From Streptomyces sp. CB02058 (GTDB lineage Bacteria > Actinomycetota > Actinomycetes > Streptomycetales > Streptomycetaceae), in the NCBI RefSeq assembly GCF_001905505.1, contig NZ_LIPG01000003.1, forward strand, positions 1,364,001 through 1,428,000: a stretch of 64,000 nt of DNA, read 5' to 3'. The first letter of the stretch is position 1, and the number at the start of each line of letters is the position of its first letter. Both the position numbers and the translations under genes were made by a program. Below are positions 43,986 through 52,412 of the stretch, in pieces. The notes below the pieces were generated by a model. That model had not been told where the DNA came from, ran no database searches, and saw only the letters and a program-made list of their open reading frames with translations.

Positions 43986-43999
43986 AGAAAGCGCTTTCT
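43986..43999 (-). promoter_or_regulatory. LacI-type operator upstream of the ThuA/GSDH gene
   Basis: AGAAAGCGCTTTCT is a perfect 14-bp palindrome with the central GCGC typical of many LacI-family operators, 42 bases before the start codon. No regulator gene adjoins, so control would be in trans. Confidence 0.75.
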
Positions 44000-44076
44000 G
44001 ATGTGCGTGGTTCAGAGTAGGTTCACGACATGTCCGGGTCAATGGTGCGTGGGAGCCGGGCGTCGGTGCCCGCGGG

Positions 44077-44144
44077 CCGGGGTGTCCGTACGTGTGCGGG
44101 GGCCGGGGCGTTTGTGCGCGTGCGAGGACCGGGGCGTCCGTAGG
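44077..44144. repeat. 26-bp tandem repeat, about 2.6 units
   Basis: Units beginning CCGGGG at 44077, 44103 and 44129 share CCGGGGCGT/TGTCCGTxCGTGTGCG with few changes. It lies between divergent genes 43944 and 44299. No function is visible. Confidence 0.65.
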
Positions 44145-44298
44145 CATGCCCGGCACCACGGCGGATCCACGCGTCGGCGCACATGCGGGCGCCACCCCCG
44201 GCTACGGTCGGGGGACCCGCGCCCCTGGGCGGCGTCGGAGGGACCGCACCCCCCGGCTGTGGCCGAGGGGCCGCATCCCCCTGGACGGGAGACCGTGC

Positions 44299-44670
44299 AT
44301 GGCCACCACCGCCGATGACGTCCGTACGATCGCGCTGTCCCTGCCCGACGCCACCGAAAAGCTCGCCTGGGGCAGTCCCACCTTCCGGGTGGCAGGGAAG
44401 ATCTTCGCCGCGCTGGGGGACGACGACTCGACGATGGGTGTGAAGTGCCCCGTCGAGGACCGCGCCGAGCTGATCGCCGCCGAGCCGGAGAAGTTCTTCC
44501 TGCGCGCGGGGCACGACGACGGCTACGCCTGGCTGCGGGTGCGGCTGGCCGCCCTCGACGACACGGCGGAGCTGACCGCGGTGCTCACCGACTCATGGCG
44601 TCAGGCGGCGCCGCGCAGGCTCCTCGCGGCCCACCCCGAGCTGGCCGCACCGCCCGCCGGGGACGGCTGA
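44299..44670 (+). CDS. MmcQ/YjbR-family protein
   Basis: The product is 123 residues from ATG 44299 after GGGAGA. It is a small cytoplasmic protein of the MmcQ/YjbR fold: TIALSLPDATEKLAWGSPTF and FRVAGKIFAALGDDDSTMGV at the N-terminus, EPEKFFLRAGHDDGYAWLRV in the middle, and WRQAAPRRLLAAH at the end. The family resembles a DNA-binding double-wing fold; the physiological role is unknown. It stands alone upstream of the tRNA gene. Confidence 0.85.
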   Translation: MATTADDVRTIALSLPDATEKLAWGSPTFRVAGKIFAALGDDDSTMGVKCPVEDRAELIAAEPEKFFLRAGHDDGYAWLRVRLAALDDTAELTAVLTDSWRQAAPRRLLAAHPELAAPPAGDG

Positions 44671-44791
44671 GAGGCCCGCGTCCGAGGGGTCGAGCCGGGG
44701 CTCCCGGCAATGGGTTCGTGAGCACCCGTTCAAGTGCGGTATTGTTCTCATGCGCGTTCGGCCAGGGCGAAAGCCCAGGTCAGACGGACAG

Positions 44792-44865
<74 letters not shown>

Positions 44866-44881
44866 CTCGAGAGAGTCGCAG

Positions 44882-44921
44882 GTCAGGGCCTGTTTCGGAG
44901 AAATCCGGGACAGGCCCTGAC
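44882..44921 (+). terminator. hairpin terminator of the tRNA gene
   Basis: GTCAGGGCCTGT (44882-44893) pairs perfectly with ACAGGCCCTGAC (44910-44921), 17 bases after the tRNA. Confidence 0.8.
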
Positions 44922-44953
44922 TCGTTCTCGGGGGCCGGCCTCCTCGACCGGCG

Positions 44954-45130
44954 TCAGCGGGTCATGACGACCCGGCCCGGCAGGGAGCGCGGTGCGCGGA
45001 GCACGCCGAGGCGAGTGGAGAGTGCTGTGCCGGCTGCCGTGATCTCGTGTGCGTCCGGATGCAGGCAGTGCTGCGTGGTCATCGGTGATCCGTGGCCGGC
45101 GATCATGCGAAGGACGTGTATCCGGACCCC
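44954..45130 (-). pseudogene. C-terminal relic of a tyrosine recombinase (integrase)
   Basis: The minus frame reads LRMIAGHGSPMTTQHCLHPD, then EITAAGTALSTRLGVLRAPR to a stop at 44954. It matches the end of actinobacterial phage/ICE integrases (pattern AGHGSLTTTQRYLHPDVHKITAAGAALSAHL). The position of the nucleophilic tyrosine is cysteine here, and the arginine before it is histidine. The box-I arginine part is gone. It cannot be active. Its place next to tRNA-Pro marks a former integration. Confidence 0.8.
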
Positions 45131-45154
45131 GCTGTGTTGCCGAGAGCCCCAGGG

Positions 45155-45271
45155 CACTTCATCACCGTGAAGGTCACCGACGGCCGGCTGGACAGCGCGT
45201 TCAAGGCGGTCACCGGCACGACGCTGGTCAATTCGGTCCGGGTGACGCGGCGCCCTGATCTGACGAGCTGA
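45155..45271 (+). pseudogene. 3' fragment of a larger, probably secreted protein gene
   Basis: One frame reads HFITVKVTDGRLDSAFKAVT, then GTTLVNSVRVTRRPDLTS and a stop, with the strong codon bias of a real gene. It resembles the last strands of malectin/CBM-like domains in secreted glycosidases. There is no start or upstream part. It abuts the integrase relic, so it was probably cut by the same rearrangement. Confidence 0.5.
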
Positions 45272-45296
45272 TCCGGCACGTCCGCAGGCACGGACG

Positions 45297-45328
45297 GGGC
45301 CCGTCCCGGACCCTTCCGGGGCGGGCCC
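45297..45328. terminator. hairpin between gene fragment and alkylsulfatase
   Basis: Arms 45297-45310 (GGGCCCGTCCCGGA) and 45315-45328 (TCCGGGGCGGGCCC) pair with one mismatch around a four-base loop. It may stop transcription from either side. No gene lies in 45329-45494. Confidence 0.6.
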
Positions 45329-45494
45329 TGCCGCATCGGCCAGGGCCGTTGCCGCGCGTCGTGGGCTCGTCCCGGAAGGGCAGGGGAGGGAGCCCGGCCG
45401 GCGCTTTTGCCCGGGCCCGTCCATCCGTCCGTCGAGCACCTCCGCGAGTCCAGGCAGGCTGCCCGTGCCCAAGGGGCCGCCGTGACCCCTCGGA

Positions 45495-47390
45495 TCAGGG
45501 AGTGACCACGGCGAAGTCCGGGTCCGGAGCACCGAGGTGGCCGAGGAGTTCGGTGATCTTCGCCGCGTCGCCGGTGATGGTGGCGCGTCCCGGGAGCTCC
45601 GACGGGGGGAGGCTGCCCAGCAGGACGGCCCGCAGAGTGGCTTCGTCCAGAGCCACCTCGACATCCGGGGAGGCGGCGGCCGGTCCGGTACCGGCGAGGT
45701 GGGTGAGCACGCCGTTGTGCAGCCGCAGGGTGACGGGCGCCCCGCCCGTCACGTTCCAGCGCACCGTGATGTCCGCGTCCCAGCTGCGGGGGCCGTCGAC
45801 CCGGATCGACAGTGCGTCGAAGAGCTGGTCCAGCGACAGCGTGCGGAGGAAGTCCTCGGACGCGGTGGTGGTCGGCGACCCGACCGGGCCCCGCCGAAGC
45901 TCCAGAGCGCCCGTCAGGTAGAAGTTGCGCCAGGTGCCGTTCTCGCTGCCGTACCCCAGTTGCTCCAGCGCGTCCGCCTGGAGAGCGACGCCCTCCGCAT
46001 GCGTCGGGTCCGCGAAGACGACGTGGTTCACGACCTGCGCGACCCAACGGAAATCGCCTTCGGCGAACGCCTCACGCGCCCGGCGCACCACCTCGTCGGC
46101 ACCGCCCATGAAGTCCACGTACCGCTTCGACGCCTCTACGGGCGGGTGCTCCCACAGATGGGCCGGGTTTCCGTCGAACCATCCCATGTACCGCTGGTAG
46201 ACGGCCTTGGTGTTGTGACTGACCGAACCGTAGTAGCCGTGGGTGTGCCAGGCCCGCTCCAGAGCCGGAGGCATCTCCATCGCCTCGGCGATCTCCAGGG
46301 CCGTCATGCCCTGGTTGATCATCCGCAGCGTCTGGTCGTGCAGGTAGGCGTACAGGTCGCGCTGTTCGGCGAGGAAGACCTGTGCCTTCTCCCGTCCCCA
46401 CACGGGCCAGTGGTGGGAGGCGAAGGCCACGTCGGTGGAGTCGCCGAACAGGGTGAGCGCCTCGGTCAGATGGACGGCCCAGACCCGCGGGTCGCGGACC
46501 TCCGCACCCCGGAGGGTCAGCAGGTTGTGCAGGTTGTGGGTCGCGTTCTCGGCGAGGCACAGAGCCGAGTGGTCGGGGAAATGGATGTTCAGCTCGGAGG
46601 GGGCCTCGGTTCCGGGGGTGAGCTGGAAGACCATACGGATGCCGTCGACGGTCTCCGTCTGCCCGGTACGGATGATGTCGAGCGTCGGCGGGATCAAGCC
46701 GACCGACCCCGTCGAGGTCGTCTGCCCCAGACCCGCGCCGATCTGCCCCTGCGGGCCCTTCGGCAGGGCGGCCCCGTACATGTAGGCGGCGCGGCGTGCC
46801 ATCGCCGTGCCCGCGTACACGTTCTCGCTGACCGCGTGCTCCAGGAAGCCCTCCGGCGCGATCACGGGCACGCCCGCAGCGACCTCCTCGGCGGTGACCA
46901 CGCCCTTCACCCCACCGAAATGGTCGACATGGCTGTGCGTGTAGAGCACGGCGGTGACCGGACGGTCGCCGCGATGGCTGCGGTAGAGCGCGAGGGCCGC
47001 GGCGGCGGTCTCGGAGGAGATCAGCGGGTCGATCACCAGGACGCCGCGCTCGCCCTCGACGACCGTCATGTTCGACAGATCGAATCCGCGGATCTGGTAG
47101 ATGCCCTCCACGACCTCGAACAGTCCGTGGTCGGCGACCAGCCGGCTCTGCCGCCACAGGCTCGGATTCGCGGTGGAAGGGCAGTCCTGGGCCAGGAACC
47201 CGTAGGCGTCCAGATCCCATACGGTCGTACCGTCGGCCGTACTGATCTCGCTGCTCTCCGCCGTTCCCATGAACCCGCGACGGGCGTCGTCCATGTCCTG
47301 GGTGTCATCGAACGGGAACCGGTTCAGAACCTCCTCGTTGGCCCGACTGATCGAAGGCTGGGCAGGCTTGGACTGGGTGTCCCCGGACAT
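45495..47390 (-). CDS. linear primary-alkylsulfatase (SdsA1-type metallo-beta-lactamase fold)
   Basis: The product is 631 residues from ATG 47390 after GAGGGAGC. It carries the two-zinc motif YTHSHVDHFGG (about 149-159), further ligand region CLAENATHNLHNLLTLRG and the late helix HHWPVWGREKAQVFLAEQRD. A dimerisation part (about 400-500) and a C-terminal sterol-carrier-like SCP2 domain (ITVRWNVTGGAPVTLRLHNG) complete the SdsA1 architecture at family length. The enzyme cleaves alkyl sulfates such as SDS to alcohol and sulfate. No signal peptide is evident, so it is cytoplasmic, unlike secreted SdsA1. The palindrome at 47480 may control it. Confidence 0.9.
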   Translation of the reverse strand: MSGDTQSKPAQPSISRANEEVLNRFPFDDTQDMDDARRGFMGTAESSEISTADGTTVWDLDAYGFLAQDCPSTANPSLWRQSRLVADHGLFEVVEGIYQIRGFDLSNMTVVEGERGVLVIDPLISSETAAAALALYRSHRGDRPVTAVLYTHSHVDHFGGVKGVVTAEEVAAGVPVIAPEGFLEHAVSENVYAGTAMARRAAYMYGAALPKGPQGQIGAGLGQTTSTGSVGLIPPTLDIIRTGQTETVDGIRMVFQLTPGTEAPSELNIHFPDHSALCLAENATHNLHNLLTLRGAEVRDPRVWAVHLTEALTLFGDSTDVAFASHHWPVWGREKAQVFLAEQRDLYAYLHDQTLRMINQGMTALEIAEAMEMPPALERAWHTHGYYGSVSHNTKAVYQRYMGWFDGNPAHLWEHPPVEASKRYVDFMGGADEVVRRAREAFAEGDFRWVAQVVNHVVFADPTHAEGVALQADALEQLGYGSENGTWRNFYLTGALELRRGPVGSPTTTASEDFLRTLSLDQLFDALSIRVDGPRSWDADITVRWNVTGGAPVTLRLHNGVLTHLAGTGPAAASPDVEVALDEATLRAVLLGSLPPSELPGRATITGDAAKITELLGHLGAPDPDFAVVTP

Positions 47391-47479
47391 GGTGCGCTCC
47401 CTCGCGGCAGAACGGAGGCAGCCCGTCGGCGGCCCCGTCCGCCAGCCTTGCCGCAGAGTCACTCCGCTGCCAGCAGGGC

Positions 47480-47495
47480 TGATCCGAACGGATCA
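47480..47495 (-). promoter_or_regulatory. palindromic operator candidate upstream of the alkylsulfatase
   Basis: TGATCCGAACGGATCA has perfect 7-bp arms around AA, 90 bases before the sulfatase start. No regulator gene adjoins. Confidence 0.55.
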
Positions 47496-47571
47496 CACGC
47501 GGGAAGGGGCGGCGGCGGGACGGATGTGGGCAGAGAAGGACGGGCCCCTCCCCCTCGGCCGGGCACATGAG

Positions 47572-47609
47572 GAGAGGCGGCCGGGCTCCCCGAAGCCCGG
47601 CCGCCTCTC
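47572..47609 (-). terminator. strong terminator of the M4 protease gene
   Basis: A perfect 16-bp stem GAGAGGCGGCCGGGCT with its complement (47572-47587 and 47594-47609) and a six-base loop lies 17 bases past the protease stop codon. Confidence 0.85.
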
Positions 47610-47626
47610 CCGTGGTCAGTTCCCGA

Positions 47627-50485
47627 TCAGCAGGTGCCCGCCGGGCGGTCGCGCTTCACGAGGTTGGTGTAACCGGTCGTACCGTCCAGCCACAGGACCC
47701 GCCGGCCCTCGTCCGCCGCGCCGAACACCTGGTCACCCCGGTTGCAGGACATGCGCTGGGCGCCACCCTTGCCGTCGGGCGCGATCTGGTAGAGCTTCGG
47801 CAGCGTCTCGTTGGCCCACCATGTGGCCGGGGGCAGCGTGGTGACGGTGACGGCGTCGTTCGAAGCGGTCAGCGAGTAGGCGTACAGCGAGTCGTCGCCG
47901 GCCTCCGGGGTGACGGTGACCGGGTTCGTGCCGTCGAAGTCCGCCCGGCGTACCGCGGCCTGGCCGCTGTCGGTGATGTCGTCGTCCTCGATCCAGAAGA
48001 CGCCGTCGTCGGTCACGGCCGTCTGGCCGACACCTCCCACCTCGGTCGGGTCGACGGGCATCAGCGTGCTCTTGCCCGTGGCGGTGTCGAGGACCTCGAT
48101 GCCGAGCTTGTAGCCGTCCTTCTCGGGCCACAGCTTCGCGTAGGCGATCTTGCCGTCGTGGACCGAGGCAAGGGCGGTGGAGCTGATCGGGTTGGCGAAC
48201 AGCTCCTTGGTCTGCGACGTCCGGATGTCGATGTAGCGGCCCTGCGTCATCCCGGTGCTCGGGTTGACGTAGGTGTAGACGAGGTAGTTCCCGTCGATGG
48301 CCACCGAGTTGACGTTGGCGCCGACGCCGCCGACGACCTTGTCGAGGCCGCCCTTGACGGGGCGCACGTGGAAGCTCACAGCTGTCGGGCCGTACTCGGC
48401 CCACGCGACGTTCGTGCCGTCGGTGTCCGCGTACACGTTGTAGTTGCCGTTGTTGGGGCTGACCAGCTGCGGCTGGCCCTTGCCGCTGGTGTTGCCGACC
48501 CAGACCGAGTAGGGCTCGCTGCCCTCCTCGTTGGAACGGGAGACGGCGTACTTGCCGCCACCCGCGCCCAGGCCCGTGCCCGCGATGTTGTTCCTGGTCA
48601 TCAGGGTGTCGGTGTCGACACCGAGTGCCTTCTCCCAGCCGGGCACGATGCCGTGCGCGTCGAAGGAGCGCGTCACGATCTTCAGCTGGGCCTTGGTGGC
48701 ACCGAGCTCCTTCGCCGCTGCGATGACCGCGGCTCGGCCCTCCGTGAAGCCGTCCAGGGGCGTCATGTACGCGGACAGGGCGCGGTAGACGATCTGGTCG
48801 GCCAACTCCGCGCCGAGGTCCTGGCGCATGTCCCAGAGGGCGCCGGAGAAGATCGTGGAGTTGAGGTGTACACCGCCGTTGTCACCGCGGTAGGTGGTGC
48901 CGATGAAGTTCTTCGACGTGGTGGCGCCGTCGTTGAGGTCGCGCAGGGCGCACTCACGCGGGCTGAGGGTGGTGCACAGGTCCTCACCGAGGAGGCCGGC
49001 GTCCGGGTCGTCCATCGACTGGTGATTGGCCTCCAGGTCGATCGCGTTGCCGAAGTAGTCGGCGATGGCCTCGTTCATGGCGCCTGACTGGCCCGCGTAG
49101 ACCAGGTTCGCGGTGTGGGTGACGACACCGTGGGTCATCTCGTGGCCGACGACATCGGTGTCGGCGGAGAAGGTGCGGTAGTCGCCACCGCCCTGGCCGT
49201 ACACCATCTTGGAGCCGTCCCAGAAGGCGTTGTTGTACGGCTGGCCGTTGCTGACGACTCCGACCAGGGAGTAGATGAAGCCGTCCTTGCCGTCGAGGCT
49301 GTTCCGGCCGAAGTGGTTCTTGTAGTAGTCGTAGACCTTGCCCGCAGCCCAGTGGGCGTCCACGGCACCGGAGTCGGTGTAGTCCTCGCCCAATTCGGGG
49401 GAGGAGGGGCGGAAGGTCTTGATACCGCTGGGCCAGGCGCCGGACGCGGTGTAGGCCTCGCGGCCACGCGCGTCGTAGGTCGCGATCATGGGACCCGCGT
49501 ACGGGGAGTCGGCCGCCCGCTTGCTGTAGTCGATCGTCTGAAGGGCACCCGTGGTGTCCTTGTACAGGTTGATGTCGACCTTGTCGCCGTTGTAGCGGAC
49601 GCCGCTGCCCTTGACGACGAGCTGGTCGGCGGCTGCGGTGGAGGCGTCGGCGGGTGCCGCCGCGCCCTCCGTGGCGCCGGATGCCGTGTTCGTGGCGCCG
49701 AACGTCTGGATGCCGCTGTACTGCATGACCGGGAAGCCGGAGTGCGCGTCGATGTACACCTCCTGCTGGACCGGCGAACCGTCGGCCGGGTTGGTGCCCG
49801 TGACGGTGATGTGCCGGGTCAGCACGCCGGTGCCCTGCGGAAGTACGGTCACGGCACCCGCCGTGCCGGACAGCTCGATCTTGCCGGGCTTCTCACCCTT
49901 GGCCGGCGCCCGCAGCAGGTCCTGGCCCAGATGCGAGGAGACGGCGCCGATCGCCCGCTCGATCGCGGTCTTCTCGGAGACCTTCGGCGTCACCGTGTCG
50001 AGCTTGAGCTCGGTGAAGTAGCTGCCGGACGTGCCGGTGACGGTGCGCTTCCCGTCCTTCTTGGTCATTCGGACCAGGTACTGGCCGCCGAGAACCTCGA
50101 CACCCTTGTACTTCTGCTGGAGGCGGACCGTCTCCTTGCCGCCCTTCCCGGTCGTGGTCCCGGCCGAGGCCAGGTCCTTCGCCGAGGTGTCCGTGATGTG
50201 GTAGCGGCTCTTCTTGGCCTTGAGGTGACCGCGGGCCGCGTCCACAGCGGTGCCGGTGGCCGTTGTCTCCTCGTTCAGTCCGGTGACGAGCGACGGAGTC
50301 TCGGTCTCGGCACCCGGCGTCACCTCGGACGAGGCGGACGCGGTGGCGCTGTCCGCGTGGGCGGCCGGTATCGCCGTCATCAACAGGCCCGCGGCCGCCA
50401 GCACTGCGGCCATGCCCTGGCCGACGATCACGTTGCCGGACCCCTGTCCTGCTCTGGCTGATCTTCTGCGCACTGAACTCCGCAC
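47627..50485 (-). CDS. secreted M4 (thermolysin-family) metalloprotease with C-terminal propeller
   Basis: The product is 952 residues from GTG 50485, six bases after GGAGG. A signal peptide with RRR n-region ends at AIPAAHA. The FTP propeptide (about 70-230) includes YHITDTSAKDLASAG. The catalytic domain (about 300-620) has the zinc helix VVGHEMTHGVVTHTANLVYA (HEMTH about 447) and third ligand in GAMNEAIADYFGNAIDLE (about 468). GGVHLNSTIFSGALWDM holds the substrate-side residues. The last 320 residues are an extra beta-propeller-like region (YVWVGNTSGKG-like repeats, WIEDDDITDSG), longer than classical thermolysin. It degrades extracellular protein. It is divergent from the split TrmB/LuxR regulator at 50619. 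Confidence 0.93.
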   Translation of the reverse strand: MRSSVRRRSARAGQGSGNVIVGQGMAAVLAAAGLLMTAIPAAHADSATASASSEVTPGAETETPSLVTGLNEETTATGTAVDAARGHLKAKKSRYHITDTSAKDLASAGTTTGKGGKETVRLQQKYKGVEVLGGQYLVRMTKKDGKRTVTGTSGSYFTELKLDTVTPKVSEKTAIERAIGAVSSHLGQDLLRAPAKGEKPGKIELSGTAGAVTVLPQGTGVLTRHITVTGTNPADGSPVQQEVYIDAHSGFPVMQYSGIQTFGATNTASGATEGAAAPADASTAAADQLVVKGSGVRYNGDKVDINLYKDTTGALQTIDYSKRAADSPYAGPMIATYDARGREAYTASGAWPSGIKTFRPSSPELGEDYTDSGAVDAHWAAGKVYDYYKNHFGRNSLDGKDGFIYSLVGVVSNGQPYNNAFWDGSKMVYGQGGGDYRTFSADTDVVGHEMTHGVVTHTANLVYAGQSGAMNEAIADYFGNAIDLEANHQSMDDPDAGLLGEDLCTTLSPRECALRDLNDGATTSKNFIGTTYRGDNGGVHLNSTIFSGALWDMRQDLGAELADQIVYRALSAYMTPLDGFTEGRAAVIAAAKELGATKAQLKIVTRSFDAHGIVPGWEKALGVDTDTLMTRNNIAGTGLGAGGGKYAVSRSNEEGSEPYSVWVGNTSGKGQPQLVSPNNGNYNVYADTDGTNVAWAEYGPTAVSFHVRPVKGGLDKVVGGVGANVNSVAIDGNYLVYTYVNPSTGMTQGRYIDIRTSQTKELFANPISSTALASVHDGKIAYAKLWPEKDGYKLGIEVLDTATGKSTLMPVDPTEVGGVGQTAVTDDGVFWIEDDDITDSGQAAVRRADFDGTNPVTVTPEAGDDSLYAYSLTASNDAVTVTTLPPATWWANETLPKLYQIAPDGKGGAQRMSCNRGDQVFGAADEGRRVLWLDGTTGYTNLVKRDRPAGTC

Positions 50486-50578
50486 GGTGCACCTCCGGTG
50501 CCACTGCTGCATGAACGAATATCGGATAGGCACATGCAAGTACCGGGACAGGGATGTGAACAATGCGTTCCGGGTGCG

Positions 50579-50602
50579 CACTTGTGGACGTCCACACTTG
50601 TG
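50579..50602. promoter_or_regulatory. palindrome and direct repeats between protease and regulator
   Basis: TGTGGACGTCCACA (50583-50596) is a perfect palindrome. CACTTGTG occurs at 50579-50586 and again at 50595-50602, 16 bases apart. The site lies 17-40 bases before the regulator start and about 94-117 before the protease start, so it is a likely binding site for the divergent regulator. Confidence 0.6.
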
Positions 50603-50618
50603 TGGCCTGCATTGACAG

Positions 50619-51643
50619 GTGAGAATCCAGCCAGTGGGGCTGACTGGGTGGGACACGCAATGGCAGGCGCTCGGGCTCGGAGCGGACGAACTCCGGGTGT
50701 ACGAAGCGCTGCTCGACGCACCCGGACACAGCTCCCGCACCGCGCTCGCCCACTCTCTCGGGCTGACCGTGCGCCGGGTCACGGACGCGCTCGACCAGCT
50801 TGTCGAGCACAGCTTCACCCACCCGGCCCGAGAGGCCTCCGGGCTGCCCGTCGCCGTGGCCCCCGCCACCGCGCTGCGTAACCTGATCCACTTGCGGCAG
50901 GCGGAACTGCTGCACAGATCAGCCGAGTTGGAGGAGCTCACCGGGTCGGTCGACCGGATCGCCGCCCAGCTGCTCAGCTCCGTGAACGCCCCCCCCGTGC
51001 CACCGGCATCGAGACGGTCCGCGGCGGTGCTGCGATCGCCGCGCGGGTGGCCTCTCTGCTGGTGTCGGCGAGTGAAGAGGTGGCACTTCTCGACCGGCCG
51101 CCCTACGCGGCCAGCCAGCCGGACGGAATGCCGGCGCCCCTCGACGTGGCCGAACCCGTCCGACGCGGTGTGCGGGTGCGTGTCGCGGTCGATCGCGAGG
51201 GGCTGAGCTTCCAGGGGCGCGCCCGGGGGCTGGGCGATCTGGCCGTGCAGGGTGTCCAGATTCGGGTGGGAACGGATCTGCCGACGAAACTGATCATGGT
51301 GGACCGGCGGGTGACTCTGCTGCCGCCGACCGACGCGGCAGATCCGACGGCCTCCGCACTGGTGGTGAGCGACTCGCTCCTGAGCAACGCGCTGGTGCCC
51401 CTGTTCGAGATGGTCTGGGAGCGGGCCGTACCCATAGGGTCCGTCGACCGGATCACGGACGAGGACCGGGAACTGCTGACCATGCTCGCCTCCGGCCTGA
51501 AGGACGAGGCGATGGCCCGGCGACTCGACATCCACGTGCACACGGTCCGCCGCCGCATCACCCGCCTGATGCAGGCCCTGAACGCGGAGACCAGATTCCA
51601 GGCCGGGGTGCAGGCGGCGCTGCGGGGCTGGCTGACGGCGTAA
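50619..51643 (+). CDS. TrmB/LuxR-like regulator, split by a -1 shift at a run of eight C
   Basis: Two frames together make one family-length protein of about 341 residues. The first (from GTG 50619) carries a TrmB-like winged helix (DELRVYEALLDAPGHSSRTA, VTDALDQLVEHSF) up to LLSSVNAPP. The second continues with RATGIETVRGGAAIAARVAS and ends in a LuxR HTH (ITDEDRELLTMLASGLKDEA, then HVHTVRRRITRLMQALNAET). The join is exactly at C8 (50989-50996): stepping back one base there restores the frame. It may be a sequencing slip, a phase-variable tract, true ribosomal slippage, or an inactive gene. It is probably the regulator of the divergent M4 protease. Confidence 0.75.
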
Positions 51644-51654
51644 GGGCGGGCGGT

Positions 51655-52389
51655 TCAGGCCGGCTGCCAGATCCGTGACAGGGCTTCGGTGGTGAGTACC
51701 TGATCCGGTGGGCCCTGTCCGGCCAGCCGTCCGTCACTGAGGAGCAGGCAGGCGTCCGCCGAGCGGGCGGCATCGAGATCGTGCGTGGCCTGGACGACGG
51801 TCGTGCCGTCGGCGACCAGGTCGGTCAGCAGGGCAGTGATCCGCCGGCGCGCCTCGGGGTCGAGCCCGGTGGTCGGCTCGTCCAGGAGCAGGAGGTCGGA
51901 CTGCTGGGCCAGGCCCTGGGCTATCAGGACGCGCTGACGCTGCCCACCGGACAACTCACCGAGCTGGCGGGCGGACAGGTCGGCGACGCCCAGTCGTTCC
52001 ATGGCGGAGTCGACCACGGCCCGGTCCCCGCGGGTCAGCCACCGCCACGGCCCTCGCTCGCCCCAGCGCCCCATCTCCACCGTCTGCCGTGCCGTGAGGG
52101 GGAGCGTGTCGCCGACGGCGCCGCGCTGCGGGACGAAGGCGGGAGGGCGTCCTTCTGTGTATCGGACCTGCCCTGATGTGGCCTCGATCACGCCGGCGAG
52201 GACTCCGAGCAGGGTGGACTTCCCGCTGCCGTTCGGTCCGACGAGCGCTGTCATGGCCAAGGCCGGTATGCGCGCGCTGAGTTGACGGAGTACCGGGCGG
52301 CCGGGGTAGCCCGCGTCCAGGTCGCTGATTCGAACGCGATCGTTCCCGGGCTCGTCGGCGGGCGAGGCGAGGGGGTTGTTTATGAACAT
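51655..52389 (-). CDS. aztA: AztA-like zinc ABC transporter ATPase
   Basis: The product is 244 residues from ATG 52389 (MFINNPLASPADEP). An ATG at 52398 is possible, but the -10-like TACAAT at 52402-52397 places the transcript start at 52389, giving a leaderless message. The ATPase has Walker A GPNGSGKSTLLG, Q-loop FVPQRG, signature LSGGQRQRV, Walker B LLLLDEPT and switch motif QATHDLD. It is the cytoplasmic motor for the permease encoded divergently at 52413, whose mRNA also carries the binding protein. A Zur-like box overlaps this promoter. Confidence 0.88.
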   Translation of the reverse strand: MFINNPLASPADEPGNDRVRISDLDAGYPGRPVLRQLSARIPALAMTALVGPNGSGKSTLLGVLAGVIEATSGQVRYTEGRPPAFVPQRGAVGDTLPLTARQTVEMGRWGERGPWRWLTRGDRAVVDSAMERLGVADLSARQLGELSGGQRQRVLIAQGLAQQSDLLLLDEPTTGLDPEARRRITALLTDLVADGTTVVQATHDLDAARSADACLLLSDGRLAGQGPPDQVLTTEALSRIWQPA

Positions 52390-52397
52390 GATTTTCA
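52383..52397. promoter_or_regulatory. Zur-like box between divergent zinc-uptake genes
   Basis: TGAACATGATTTTCA differs at one position from the TGAAAATGATTTTCA pattern I recall for actinobacterial Zur sites. It covers the -10/start region of the left gene (TACAAT) and lies in front of the right gene's -10-like TAGTGT (52401-52406), whose ATG is at 52413. One Zur dimer site would thus shut both leaderless promoters under zinc sufficiency. Confidence 0.8.
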
Positions 52398-52412
52398 TTG
52401 TAGTGTCCTCGC

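Noticed and set aside
44954..45664. Full 236-residue integrase gene
   Set aside because: Only the last 57 or so residues resemble an integrase; the upstream part of the frame is unrelated and overlaps terminator sequence.
45537..47570. 677-codon plus-strand frame opposite the alkylsulfatase
   Set aside because: The zinc motif and SCP2 domain are on the minus strand; the opposite frame shows no family.
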